DNA from: Bifidobacteriaceae bacterium
GTDB lineage: Bacteria > Actinomycetota > Actinomycetes > Actinomycetales > WQXJ01
Assembly (NCBI GenBank): GCA_031258055.1
Contig: JAIRNM010000235.1
Span: 1-5,179, forward strand
Reading direction: 5' to 3'
DNA length: 5,179 nucleotides
Shown here: positions 1 to 5,179 of the stretch, one piece after another
How the letters are laid out: each line of letters opens with the position of its first letter
Numbering within the stretch: the first letter of the stretch is position 1
Program-made: the position numbers and the translations under genes
The notes under the pieces: model-generated
What the model was told of the DNA's origin: nothing
The model's input: the letters and a program-made list of their open reading frames with translations, nothing else
The model's database searches: none

Positions 1-167
1 TGGATCCAAACCTAGTTCACTCCGCCACCGCAGCTTTGGCGAATGAACCGGGTCTTGGTTTCTCGGGACGTCTGCGCAAAGACGCGACTCCGGAGGCCCG
101 CTAAAGGTCCGAGCGCGGAAGGATGGTTCGTGGGGTCGGGCCGAAGGGAGGAGATCTCGTGGGGCGG
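1..167. other. Non-coding or unassigned left edge
   Basis: I find no credible gene, tRNA or mobile-element end here. The only structure seen is a 5-bp stem with a 6-base loop at 69-84 (CGTCT / AGACG). It has no T-tract on either strand, so it is not a convincing terminator. A purine-rich GGGAGGAG at about 146-153 precedes a GTG at 158 on the plus strand, but the frame it opens is antisense to the winged-helix fragment and ends at 305, so I do not call it a gene. Confidence 0.4.
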
Positions 168-533
168 TTAGGCGAAGGGGTCGGATGCTGGCGCCGCTGG
201 CCGCGCCTGGATGACCCCGGCGCGCAGGCGCTCCAGCACCAGTCCGGGCGTGTAACGCCGACCTCGGTTATCACCATGGCTGACCAGCAAGCCCACCTGC
301 GTTAGGCGAGCGAGGTCGCGGGCGGCACTGCGCCCTGACGCCGCTACACCGTTTGCCGCCAGCGCCGGCTCGTAAGACTGCCGTGTTACCTCAAGCCCCA
401 GGGCAGCGTCCATCAGCACCAACAACTCTCGGCGGTCTTCATCGCCGCCAACCAAACCCACCGCACCGCGCCACAGCGCGTCATAGTGGCGGGTCCGCGC
501 GACTTGGCAAGTTCGGTGCCGCTCAGCGGCCAC
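168..533 (-). CDS. Winged-helix domain protein, probable fragment of a larger (Fic-type?) gene
   Basis: The frame gives 121 residues from a GTG at 531-533 to a TAA at 168-170. Residues about 36-96 look like a winged helix-turn-helix: a helical stretch (RRELLVLMDAALG), a recognition-helix-like GRSAARDLARLTQVGLLV at about 67-84, and a basic wing (GDNRGRRYTPG, 87-97). This pattern resembles the C-terminal wHTH carried by many actinobacterial Fic-family proteins, but no Fic motif (HxFxxGNGR) is present in or near the frame. No Shine-Dalgarno sequence precedes the GTG. The same frame is open further upstream to the MetE stop codon at 615-617, without another good start. It could be a decayed C-terminal remnant or a small DNA-binding protein. 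The domain-level call is fair; the Fic link is inference from the remembered family pattern. Confidence 0.45.
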   Translation of the reverse strand: MAAERHRTCQVARTRHYDALWRGAVGLVGGDEDRRELLVLMDAALGLEVTRQSYEPALAANGVAASGRSAARDLARLTQVGLLVSHGDNRGRRYTPGLVLERLRAGVIQARPAAPASDPFA

Positions 534-614
534 AGGCAGCCGTCGCCGATGCCGCCGCCCCGACCAGACGGCATCGGCCAGGTCAATCCGGAGGAGCTGG
601 GCAGCTAGGCGCCC

Positions 615-1751
615 TCAAGCCGGGGATGCGGCAGCTAGCCCCGGGGGAGCCTCGGCCCGGACCAGGCGAGCCGCCGCCACCAGATTGGTGAGGGCGGCAT
701 CGACCTCCGTCGGCTGGCGCGTCTTCAGGCCACAGTCGGGGTTGACCCAGGCGCGGTCGCCGAAGACGTCCTGAGCGGCCCGAATCCTCGCCGCTAACGC
801 CTCGACGGCGGGCACGCGAGGCGAATGGATATCCCACACGCCCGGACCAACCGCCCCGGCATGGCCCGAACATGCCAATTCGGCCATCGCGCCACTCCCG
901 GACCGGGCCGCCTCCAGCGAAATGACGTCGGGGTCCAATGCCGCGATCGCCTCCAGGATGTCCCCGAACTCCGCGTAGCACATGTGGGTGTGAATCTGCG
1001 TCGCGTTGGCGACCCCGGCCGTCGTCAGGCGAAACGCCCTCACCGCCCATTCCAGGTACGTCTCGCGGTCGGCACGGCGCAATGGCAGCAGTTCCCGCAG
1101 CGCTGGCTCGTCCACTTGGATGACTGCGGCCCCCGCCCGCTCCAAGTCACCAACCTCATCGCGCAGCGCCAAGGCGACCTGCTCGGCCGTCGCCGCCAAG
1201 GGCTGGTCATCGCGCACGAACGACCAGGCGAGCATCGTCACCGGCCCAGTCAACATGCCTTTGACCGGCCGATCGGTCAGACTTTGCGCGTAACTGGTCC
1301 ACGGGACCGTGATTGGGGCTGGCCGCGAAACGTCCCCGAACAGGATCGGCGGCCTGACGTAACGACTGCCATACGACTGCGTCCAGCCGTGCCTGGGCGC
1401 CCAGTAGCCGGCCAGCCTCTCCGCGAAGTAGCGCACCATGTCGTCGCGCTCCGGTTCGCCATGCACCAGTACGTCCAGCCCCAGCCGTTCTTGGGCCGCG
1501 ATGACGTCGGCGATCTCCGCCCGCATGGCCTGCTCATAAGCCGAGTCGTCCATCTCGCCGCGCCGCCAGGCGGCCCTCGCCGCCCGAACGGCGGTGGTCT
1601 GCGGAAACGAGCCAATCGTGGTGGTCGGGAGGTCCGGCAGCGCGAGGGCTTCTTCTTGGAGCCGCGCCCTTTCCTCGTATGTGAGCCACGGGGACAGACT
1701 TGGTGGCTCACGTGGTGAGCCACCAAGTCTGTCCCCGTGGCAACTAAGCAA
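615..1751 (-). CDS. metE: Cobalamin-independent methionine synthase, C-terminal catalytic domain only (N-terminally truncated MetE)
   Basis: MetE transfers a methyl group from 5-methyltetrahydropteroyl-triglutamate to homocysteine in the cytosol, the last step of methionine synthesis. The 378-residue frame matches the C-terminal half of MetE closely: [12 protein letters not shown] (42-53), [13 protein letters not shown] (94-106), QSYGSR (125-130), [10 protein letters not shown] (142-151), [14 protein letters not shown] (159-172), VDEPALRE (213-220), THMC (255-258), [10 protein letters not shown] (302-311) and NPDCGLKTR (337-345). The zinc ligands known from E. coli MetE (His641, Cys643, Glu665, Cys726) correspond to H256, C258, E280 and C340. 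Full MetE is about 750 residues; the N-terminal barrel (~380 residues) is absent. Homology begins around residue 22-40, exactly at the interdomain linker. The only possible start before the conserved core is a TTG at 1749-1751, just outside a 57-bp palindrome that is read through in frame as residues 4-22. No good ribosome-binding site precedes it. It may be a pseudogene, or a C-domain protein that works with an N-domain encoded elsewhere. The family call is very secure; function is doubtful. Confidence 0.85.
   Translation of the reverse strand: MLSCHGDRLGGSPREPPSLSPWLTYEERARLQEEALALPDLPTTTIGSFPQTTAVRAARAAWRRGEMDDSAYEQAMRAEIADVIAAQERLGLDVLVHGEPERDDMVRYFAERLAGYWAPRHGWTQSYGSRYVRPPILFGDVSRPAPITVPWTSYAQSLTDRPVKGMLTGPVTMLAWSFVRDDQPLAATAEQVALALRDEVGDLERAGAAVIQVDEPALRELLPLRRADRETYLEWAVRAFRLTTAGVANATQIHTHMCYAEFGDILEAIAALDPDVISLEAARSGSGAMAELACSGHAGAVGPGVWDIHSPRVPAVEALAARIRAAQDVFGDRAWVNPDCGLKTRQPTEVDAALTNLVAAARLVRAEAPPGLAAASPA
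1685..1741. repeat. Perfect 57-bp palindrome (27-bp arms, 3-nt loop), REP/RAYT-like
   Basis: The left arm (1685-1711) and right arm (1715-1741) are exact reverse complements over 27 bases, separated by GTG (1712-1714). The arm contains GGGGACAGACTTGGTGGC. From memory, GGGGACAGAC-type cores are common in REP-like palindromes mobilised by RAYT (TnpA_REP) transposases; no such gene is in the window. A third copy of GTGAGCCAC (1681-1689) abuts the left edge and can pair with 1703-1711, giving an alternative 9-bp hairpin. I see no target-site duplication. The element is 19 codons long, so it keeps the metE' frame. It has no following U-tract, so it is not a classical terminator, though the stem could attenuate transcription or stabilise RNA ends. 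Confidence 0.9.
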
Positions 1752-1804
1752 CGCGCTGACCTGCGCCGATACCCCATACCGGATGGGCTGCGTGGGACAA
1801 ACCC

Positions 1805-2863
1805 CTAAACCCAGGTGGCGGCAGTTTCCAAGAACCGCTCGATTCCTTCTTGTTCGCCCACTGAGACGCGCACGCCTTCGTTCGGGAAAGGCCTGACCAG
1901 TACGCCCGCGCGCTTGCAGGCGTCAGCGAAAGGGGCCGCTTCCGGGCCTAATTCGAGCCAGACAAAGTTGCCTTGCGCGTCTGGCACTTCCCAGCCTTCA
2001 GCGATCAGGCCCTCCCGCAGGAAAGTCCGGCGCTCTACTATGCCCGCCACCCGCTCGCGCAATTCGTCTTGCAGCTGGAGTGAAGTGATGGCCGCCATCT
2101 CCGCCGCCGCCGAGACCGAAAACGGCGTCGTCACAGCCCTGATCGCAGCGATCAACCGGGGCCGACCGAGGGCGTAACCAACCCGGAGGCCCGCCAGCCC
2201 GTAGGCCTTTGAGAAGGTTCGCAACACGACCAGGTTTGGGTACGCCGCCAGGGCGGAGACGGCACGGACCGCCTGCGGATCAGTCACGAATTCGGCGTAG
2301 GCCTGGTCGAGGACCACCAGCACGGATTCAGGCAGACCTGCCATGAAGCGTTTGAATTCATCGTCCCGTACCGCTGGGCCAGTTGGGTTGTTCGGGCTAC
2401 AGACAAGGACAGCGCGTGTCCGCTCGGTCACGTGAGCGCTGAGCGCGGCCAGGTCAAGGCGACCGTCCGGCGCCAGCGGCGCCGTCACAGCGCGAGCGCC
2501 GGTGACGCCGACCACGATCGGGTAAGCCTCAAATGAACGCCACGCGTACGCGACTTCGTCCGATTCGCCCGCCACGGCCGTCAGAATGTGCCCCAAGACG
2601 CTGATCGACCCGGCCCCGACGCTGACCTGCCCGGGTTCTAAGTCGTGAAAACGGGCGATGCCGTCGACCAGGTCATCCGCCAACATGGCCGGGTAGCGGT
2701 TGAGGTCGGCCAGCGAATCAGCGACTGCCGCCATCACGCCAGGCAGTGGCGGATACGGCGACTCGTTCGACGACAGCTTGTAAACCAGACGACCGGATGG
2801 CCGCGCTCCCGCTTGATAACCGGGTAGAGCCGCGACGGCTGGGCGAAGGTGGACCTTGGTCAT
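1805..2863 (-). CDS. pat: PLP-dependent aminotransferase, Pat/HisC type (aromatic amino acid / histidinol-phosphate aminotransferase)
   Basis: This is a cytosolic class I/II fold-type I aminotransferase. Pat moves the amino group between aromatic amino acids and their 2-oxo acids; close HisC relatives act on histidinol phosphate. The 352 residues are of normal family length and uninterrupted. Visible motifs are [13 protein letters not shown] (29-41), the substrate/PLP region [10 protein letters not shown] (106-115), CSPNNPTG (155-162), VLDQAYAEF (184-192, with D186 and Y189 contacting PLP), and [17 protein letters not shown] (215-231), in which K219 should form the Schiff base. R332 in GVRVSVG is the expected carboxylate-binding arginine. 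The sequence stretches [12 protein letters not shown] and [22 protein letters not shown] match the actinobacterial Pat group, usually annotated HisC2 or 'putative phenylalanine aminotransferase'. The common DEAY is DQAY here. The start is the ATG at 2861-2863; a weak GGAA lies about 10 bases upstream. Substrate preference cannot be settled from sequence, so hisC is the alternative name. Confidence 0.88.
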   Translation of the reverse strand: MTKVHLRPAVAALPGYQAGARPSGRLVYKLSSNESPYPPLPGVMAAVADSLADLNRYPAMLADDLVDGIARFHDLEPGQVSVGAGSISVLGHILTAVAGESDEVAYAWRSFEAYPIVVGVTGARAVTAPLAPDGRLDLAALSAHVTERTRAVLVCSPNNPTGPAVRDDEFKRFMAGLPESVLVVLDQAYAEFVTDPQAVRAVSALAAYPNLVVLRTFSKAYGLAGLRVGYALGRPRLIAAIRAVTTPFSVSAAAEMAAITSLQLQDELRERVAGIVERRTFLREGLIAEGWEVPDAQGNFVWLELGPEAAPFADACKRAGVLVRPFPNEGVRVSVGEQEGIERFLETAATWV

Positions 2864-3003
2864 AGCTCAATCGTTCCAGATTAAGAGCTTGTTTCTGGAC
2901 CCTGCGCACCGCAGTCGGCGCGAGAGTTTAGGAACGGACAAAAGTCTGCCCGTGTGTCAAAGTACGGTGATGTAGCCCGGGGTTGAAACCTCGTCCGCGG
3001 CCT
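2864..3003 (-). promoter_or_regulatory. 140-bp leader upstream of the aminotransferase, possible promoter and hairpin
   Basis: On the minus strand a perfect TTGACA lies at 2960-2955, but no good -10 box sits 16-18 bases downstream; TAAACT follows after about 24 bases. An inverted repeat TCCAGA/TCTGGA (2875-2880 and 2894-2899, 13-base loop) lies just before the gene, and one arm runs into the GGAA that may serve as ribosome-binding site. No strong terminator for the hydrolase gene is seen in this gap. A separate promoter for the aminotransferase is plausible but not demonstrated. Confidence 0.2.
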
Positions 3004-4497
3004 CTATCGACGGGTGACCGCGTAGTAGGTGGTTTCGGCTTTGGCTCCATCCGCCAGGACAGGAGCGGCCGCTTGACGCCAAGCCTCGATTGACGGATCT
3101 TTTGACTGGTCTACAAGCTTGGCCGTATCGGCGTAGATGGGGGCGCCGTGCGCGAGGAGTGGCTCCCTAAGCACCATCTCACCAGCCTGCCTGATATCTG
3201 ATCGCGAGGCGGTTTTGAGGTCGCGGACCACCGTCGTGTGATTGGCGGAGCGGGCATTGTTTTCCCCGTCCGTCAACGGGATCAGGTCCTGTTCGTGTTC
3301 AAGCGACAGCCATTGGGCGGAATTGGCTGGCTTCAGAAGGGACACCGGCGACCCGAAAGTCAGGACAGCGGCGACCGAATACTGAGCCACAAAAGCGGGG
3401 TCAGCGGCAAGCTGAGCGCTGACAATGCCGCCTTGCGAATGCCCACTCAAGACGAGCGGTTCGCCCTTCTTCACGCCCGCATCTGCCAGCGCCGCCATCG
3501 TCGCCAATCCAACAGCGTTGACGTCGCCCGTGAGCGCTCGAAAATTGGACTCCTCGTCCTTTGGATTCGAGCTGGTGCCGAAACTCGCGGGCTCCTGCGT
3601 TCCGGACAATGAGACCAGCCAACTGATTGAGCCATCAGCCGCGGTCACTTTGGTGATTCCGATGTCACCAGTTGAGGGGTCCGAATCGGATAGTTTCGCT
3701 GCCTGCGTCCGCCAAACCAGGCTTTCAATACAGCTAGGCGCCAAGCCGGTCGTCGTTTTCAAGCGCTTCACGTCCACCGCTAAGCCCGTTTCCCCGTCGA
3801 TTATGGTGGCCAAAGCCGTGATCCCGCGGGCCGCCTGTGCCGTTGTCGGAACAAAGAAGGGAACACCGGTTGCCCGTCCGAGCAGCGCCCTGAACTCAGA
3901 ATGGTGACCTCGGAGCAGTTCCGCGTAGGAGGGCAACTGACCGGTCGTGACCAAGGACTTAAGCACATCGAAGGCTAGACTCCCGAGCATCGAAGTCGCA
4001 GACGAAACCAAACCCACTATGGGGTTGAGTGCCGCCAGAGAACCGAAGGACATCAACCGTCCCCGCCAGTCGCTGAACTCGGCTTGCGCGTTCCTTTCTG
4101 CTTCCTCGTAATGGACCTGGGCTTGCGCGACGCGCCATGCTAGCTGACCCAGCTCTCCCATGATTGACCCCAGACCCAGCGCCGACCGGAGGTTTTCGGC
4201 CATGGACTCGACGGTCTGCGCGCAATGCTTCTCAACCGGCCCGCAGACTGCTCGGGCGAGGTGTCGGTCCTCATCCAGCACCCACATTCCCTCTCCAGCG
4301 CGCTCACCATTGACAAAAGCATTGGCAGACCGCTCAGATAAGTCCCAGATAGCCTGGGCCGCTCGTATCGCCGCTGCTTCCGCCGCGAACGCGCTTCGCC
4401 GCGCCTCTTCGAGCCGCCGTCCCAGCAGCGTCAGGTCCTCCAAGCAGGCGATGGCACCGCCCACACCACCCAGCACAGTTACGGGATCATCGCTCAC
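3004..4497 (-). CDS. Alpha/beta hydrolase with WXG100/LXG-like helical N-terminus, putative type VII secreted effector
   Basis: The protein has 497 residues and starts at a GTG (4495-4497) that overlaps the upstream gene's TGA by four bases, so translation is probably coupled. Residues about 1-150 are Ala/Glu/Arg-rich and predicted helical. They are followed by a hydrophobic stretch (about 148-185, with NPIVGLVSSATSMLGSLAF) that may associate with membranes. From about residue 225 there is a hydrolase domain: VSLSGT (296-301, oxyanion-side strand as in class 3-type lipases), the nucleophile elbow GHSQGG (S354), the strand VLTFGSPVSLL (378-388), HEQDLIPLTDG (401-411) with D404 as likely acid, and H420 or H450 as the catalytic histidine. 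H450 in HGAPIYADT resembles the H-x(n)-Y end of lipase-3-like families. There is no classical signal peptide. The arrangement of a small WXG100-like partner plus a long helical-N, enzyme-C protein is typical of ESX-type substrates. Substrate (lipid, ester or peptidoglycan-related) is unknown, and T7 secretion is inferred. Confidence 0.75.
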   Translation of the reverse strand: MSDDPVTVLGGVGGAIACLEDLTLLGRRLEEARRSAFAAEAAAIRAAQAIWDLSERSANAFVNGERAGEGMWVLDEDRHLARAVCGPVEKHCAQTVESMAENLRSALGLGSIMGELGQLAWRVAQAQVHYEEAERNAQAEFSDWRGRLMSFGSLAALNPIVGLVSSATSMLGSLAFDVLKSLVTTGQLPSYAELLRGHHSEFRALLGRATGVPFFVPTTAQAARGITALATIIDGETGLAVDVKRLKTTTGLAPSCIESLVWRTQAAKLSDSDPSTGDIGITKVTAADGSISWLVSLSGTQEPASFGTSSNPKDEESNFRALTGDVNAVGLATMAALADAGVKKGEPLVLSGHSQGGIVSAQLAADPAFVAQYSVAAVLTFGSPVSLLKPANSAQWLSLEHEQDLIPLTDGENNARSANHTTVVRDLKTASRSDIRQAGEMVLREPLLAHGAPIYADTAKLVDQSKDPSIEAWRQAAAPVLADGAKAETTYYAVTRR

Positions 4498-4796
4498 GGG
4501 CGGGACCTGTCCATCTCCACTACCCCGATGTAATAGTTGATCGTGTCCACGGTGTCCTCAGTCCGGTGAGCGGCGACGCGACAGCGCTGAACAAGGTCCC
4601 CCACCCAGTGTCCGTAAGCAGTGGCGGCGGGGGAACGCCAATCGGTCGGAGCAGCCAGTTCGATCATCGGCACGGCCTCGCGGATCGCTTCGCCCACCTG
4701 CGCGACCGAGGCTCGCACTTCGCGGAAGTAATCGATCGTGTGCTGCGCTGGACAGGGCGCAGTATTCAACCACGGTGAATACGGATCACTAGTCAT
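4494..4796 (-). CDS. WXG100-like small helical protein, probable partner of the downstream hydrolase
   Basis: The 100-residue protein begins at an ATG (4794-4796), MTSDPYSPW. An in-frame GTG at 4890-4892 would add 32 residues, which are Arg/Gly-rich and unlike this family, so I prefer the shorter form. The body fits a helix-turn-helix hairpin: helix one about 17-46 (HTIDYFREVRASVAQVGEAIREAV), a turn carrying W53 in TDWRSPAA (a W-x-S version of the WxG motif), then helix two about 56-92. Length and layout match WXG100/ESAT-6-like proteins, which form dimers and accompany type VII secretion substrates. The canonical C-terminal YxxxD/E export signal is not clearly present; Y88-Y89 are followed by E94, one or two positions too far. 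It is coupled to the hydrolase gene by the GTGA overlap. No clear ribosome-binding site lies directly upstream. A GGGAGG (4864-4859 on this strand) exists but has no in-frame start at the right distance. Confidence 0.65.
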   Translation of the reverse strand: MTSDPYSPWLNTAPCPAQHTIDYFREVRASVAQVGEAIREAVPMIELAAPTDWRSPAATAYGHWVGDLVQRCRVAAHRTEDTVDTINYYIGVVEMDRSRP

Positions 4797-4889
4797 ACCG
4801 GCGATTTTGGCGCCGCCTGGGCCAAGCCGCGGCCGAGAAAAGACAAGCCTGTGGAAAACCTCCCAGCGACCGCCGCGCTCGATAGGCGC

Positions 4890-4922
4890 CACAATAGTAG
4901 GGTGCTGCGCACCTACACCAAA
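4890..4922. promoter_or_regulatory. Possible overlapping divergent promoters
   Basis: For the leftward genes, TACTAT (4899-4894, minus strand) fits an actinobacterial -10 box, with TTGGTG 16 bases upstream (4921-4916) as a weak -35. For the rightward kinase, CACAAT (4890-4895) lies 6 bases before the GTG start, which is the spacing of a leaderless transcript; I find no good -35 for it. The two -10 candidates overlap by two bases. This is read by eye from short motifs and is tentative. Confidence 0.25.
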
Positions 4923-5179
4923 CGCTACCGCCGGGGACAGCCGGGCTCTCCCAAGCTCGAAGCGCTCGGCCTGGCGTGGCTCGGTGAGGCGCCCGATGCC
5001 GTCCGCACAGCTAACGTGCTAGCCGTCGGCCCGGCTCACCTGGAGTTGGAATACTTGCCCACTGTTACTCCCGCCGAAGGCGCCGCGGAGGCCTTGGGGC
5101 GGGCGCTCGCACACACTCATGCGTCTGGCGCTCCCCACTTCGGTGCTCCGCCGCCGGGCTGGTCCGGTTCCGGCGGCAT
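4902..5179 (+). CDS. Fructosamine kinase family protein, N-terminal part (runs off the window)
   Basis: The frame starts at GTG 4902-4904 and is open through 92 full codons to the right edge. The translation begins VLRTYTKRYRRGQPGSPKLEALGLAWLGEAP, then shows LAVGPAHLELEYLP, EALGRALAHTHASGAPHFGAPPPGW and GSGG. This is the usual order of fructosamine-3-kinase family proteins: an F/Y-x-K near the start, an EAxGLxWL motif whose Glu (E20) helps position ATP, the LxLEYL hinge region, then LAxTHAxGAPxFG. Such kinases phosphorylate ketosamines on glycated proteins or small amines so that they decompose, acting as cytosolic deglycation enzymes. The bacterial substrate is seldom known. No Shine-Dalgarno sequence precedes the GTG, which may be leaderless. 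The gene diverges from the WXG100-like gene. The catalytic loop lies beyond the window, so activity cannot be judged. Confidence 0.85.
   Translation, partial: MLRTYTKRYRRGQPGSPKLEALGLAWLGEAPDAVRTANVLAVGPAHLELEYLPTVTPAEGAAEALGRALAHTHASGAPHFGAPPPGWSGSGG

Noticed and set aside
69..84. Small hairpin (CGTCT / AGACG) as a terminator
   Set aside because: Only five base pairs and no adjacent T-run on either strand.
123..305. Plus-strand frame with a GGGAGGAG purine run ahead of a GTG at 158
   Set aside because: The spacing is attractive, but the product has no recognisable features and most of it is antisense to the more protein-like winged-helix frame.
583..1050. Minus-strand 155-residue frame inside metE'
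   Set aside because: Gly/Arg/Pro-rich composition and full overlap with the real MetE frame mark it as an out-of-frame shadow.
825..1718. Long plus-strand reading frame of 297 codons opposite metE'
   Set aside because: It is antisense to the highly conserved MetE catalytic domain, is Arg/Pro/Gln-rich and has no recognisable motif, as expected for the mirror frame of a GC-rich gene.
1685..1741. Palindrome as a rho-independent terminator of the aminotransferase gene
   Set aside because: The stem is long and perfect, but no U-tract follows on either strand, and it is read through in frame into metE'. A role in attenuation stays possible.
1685..1741. Palindrome as part of a CRISPR array or an IS end
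   Set aside because: There is one unit only, no regularly spaced repeats, no transposase and no visible target duplication.
1742..1804. Residual MetE N-terminal domain between pat and the palindrome
   Set aside because: I translated two of the three minus-strand frames of this 63-bp stretch and recognise no MetE motif.
4797..4892. Extended 132-residue version of the WXG100-like protein from the GTG at 4890-4892
   Set aside because: The extra 32 residues are Arg/Gly-rich and unlike WXG100 N-termini, and the GTG lies only two bases past the candidate -10 box.

Overview
The window looks like a chromosomal segment of a high-GC Gram-positive bacterium (Actinomycetota). The signs are G/C-rich third codon positions, frequent GTG/TTG starts with weak Shine-Dalgarno sequences, an actinobacterial Pat/HisC-type aminotransferase, and a WXG100-like gene coupled to a large secreted-effector-like hydrolase. 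I cannot name a genus.

Layout, right to left. At 4902-5179 the first ~92 codons of a fructosamine kinase family gene run rightward and leave the window. Everything else runs leftward. A short divergent intergenic region (about 4797-4901) separates the kinase from a ~100-residue WXG100-like protein (4494-4796). That gene overlaps by four bases (GTGA) a 497-residue protein (3004-4497) with an Ala-rich helical N-terminus and a C-terminal GHSQGG serine hydrolase. After a 140-bp gap comes an intact PLP-dependent aminotransferase of the Pat/HisC type (1805-2863). Next, 63 bp plus a 57-bp perfect palindrome lead into a coding frame (615-1751) that matches only the catalytic C-terminal half of cobalamin-independent methionine synthase, MetE. 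A small winged-helix-like reading frame, probably the remnant of a larger gene, lies at 168-533. I see no gene in 1-167.

How the parts relate. The WXG100-like/hydrolase pair is translationally coupled and has the architecture of a type VII (ESX-like) secretion substrate with its small helical partner, but no secretion machinery is in the window. Pat and MetE are both amino-acid metabolism enzymes, but their proximity need not be functional. The most striking local feature is the MetE truncation: the N-terminal domain is missing, the C-terminal domain keeps every zinc ligand, and a perfect 27-bp-arm palindrome with a REP/RAYT-like core (GGGGACAGACTT) lies exactly at the domain junction and supplies the apparent new N-terminus in frame.
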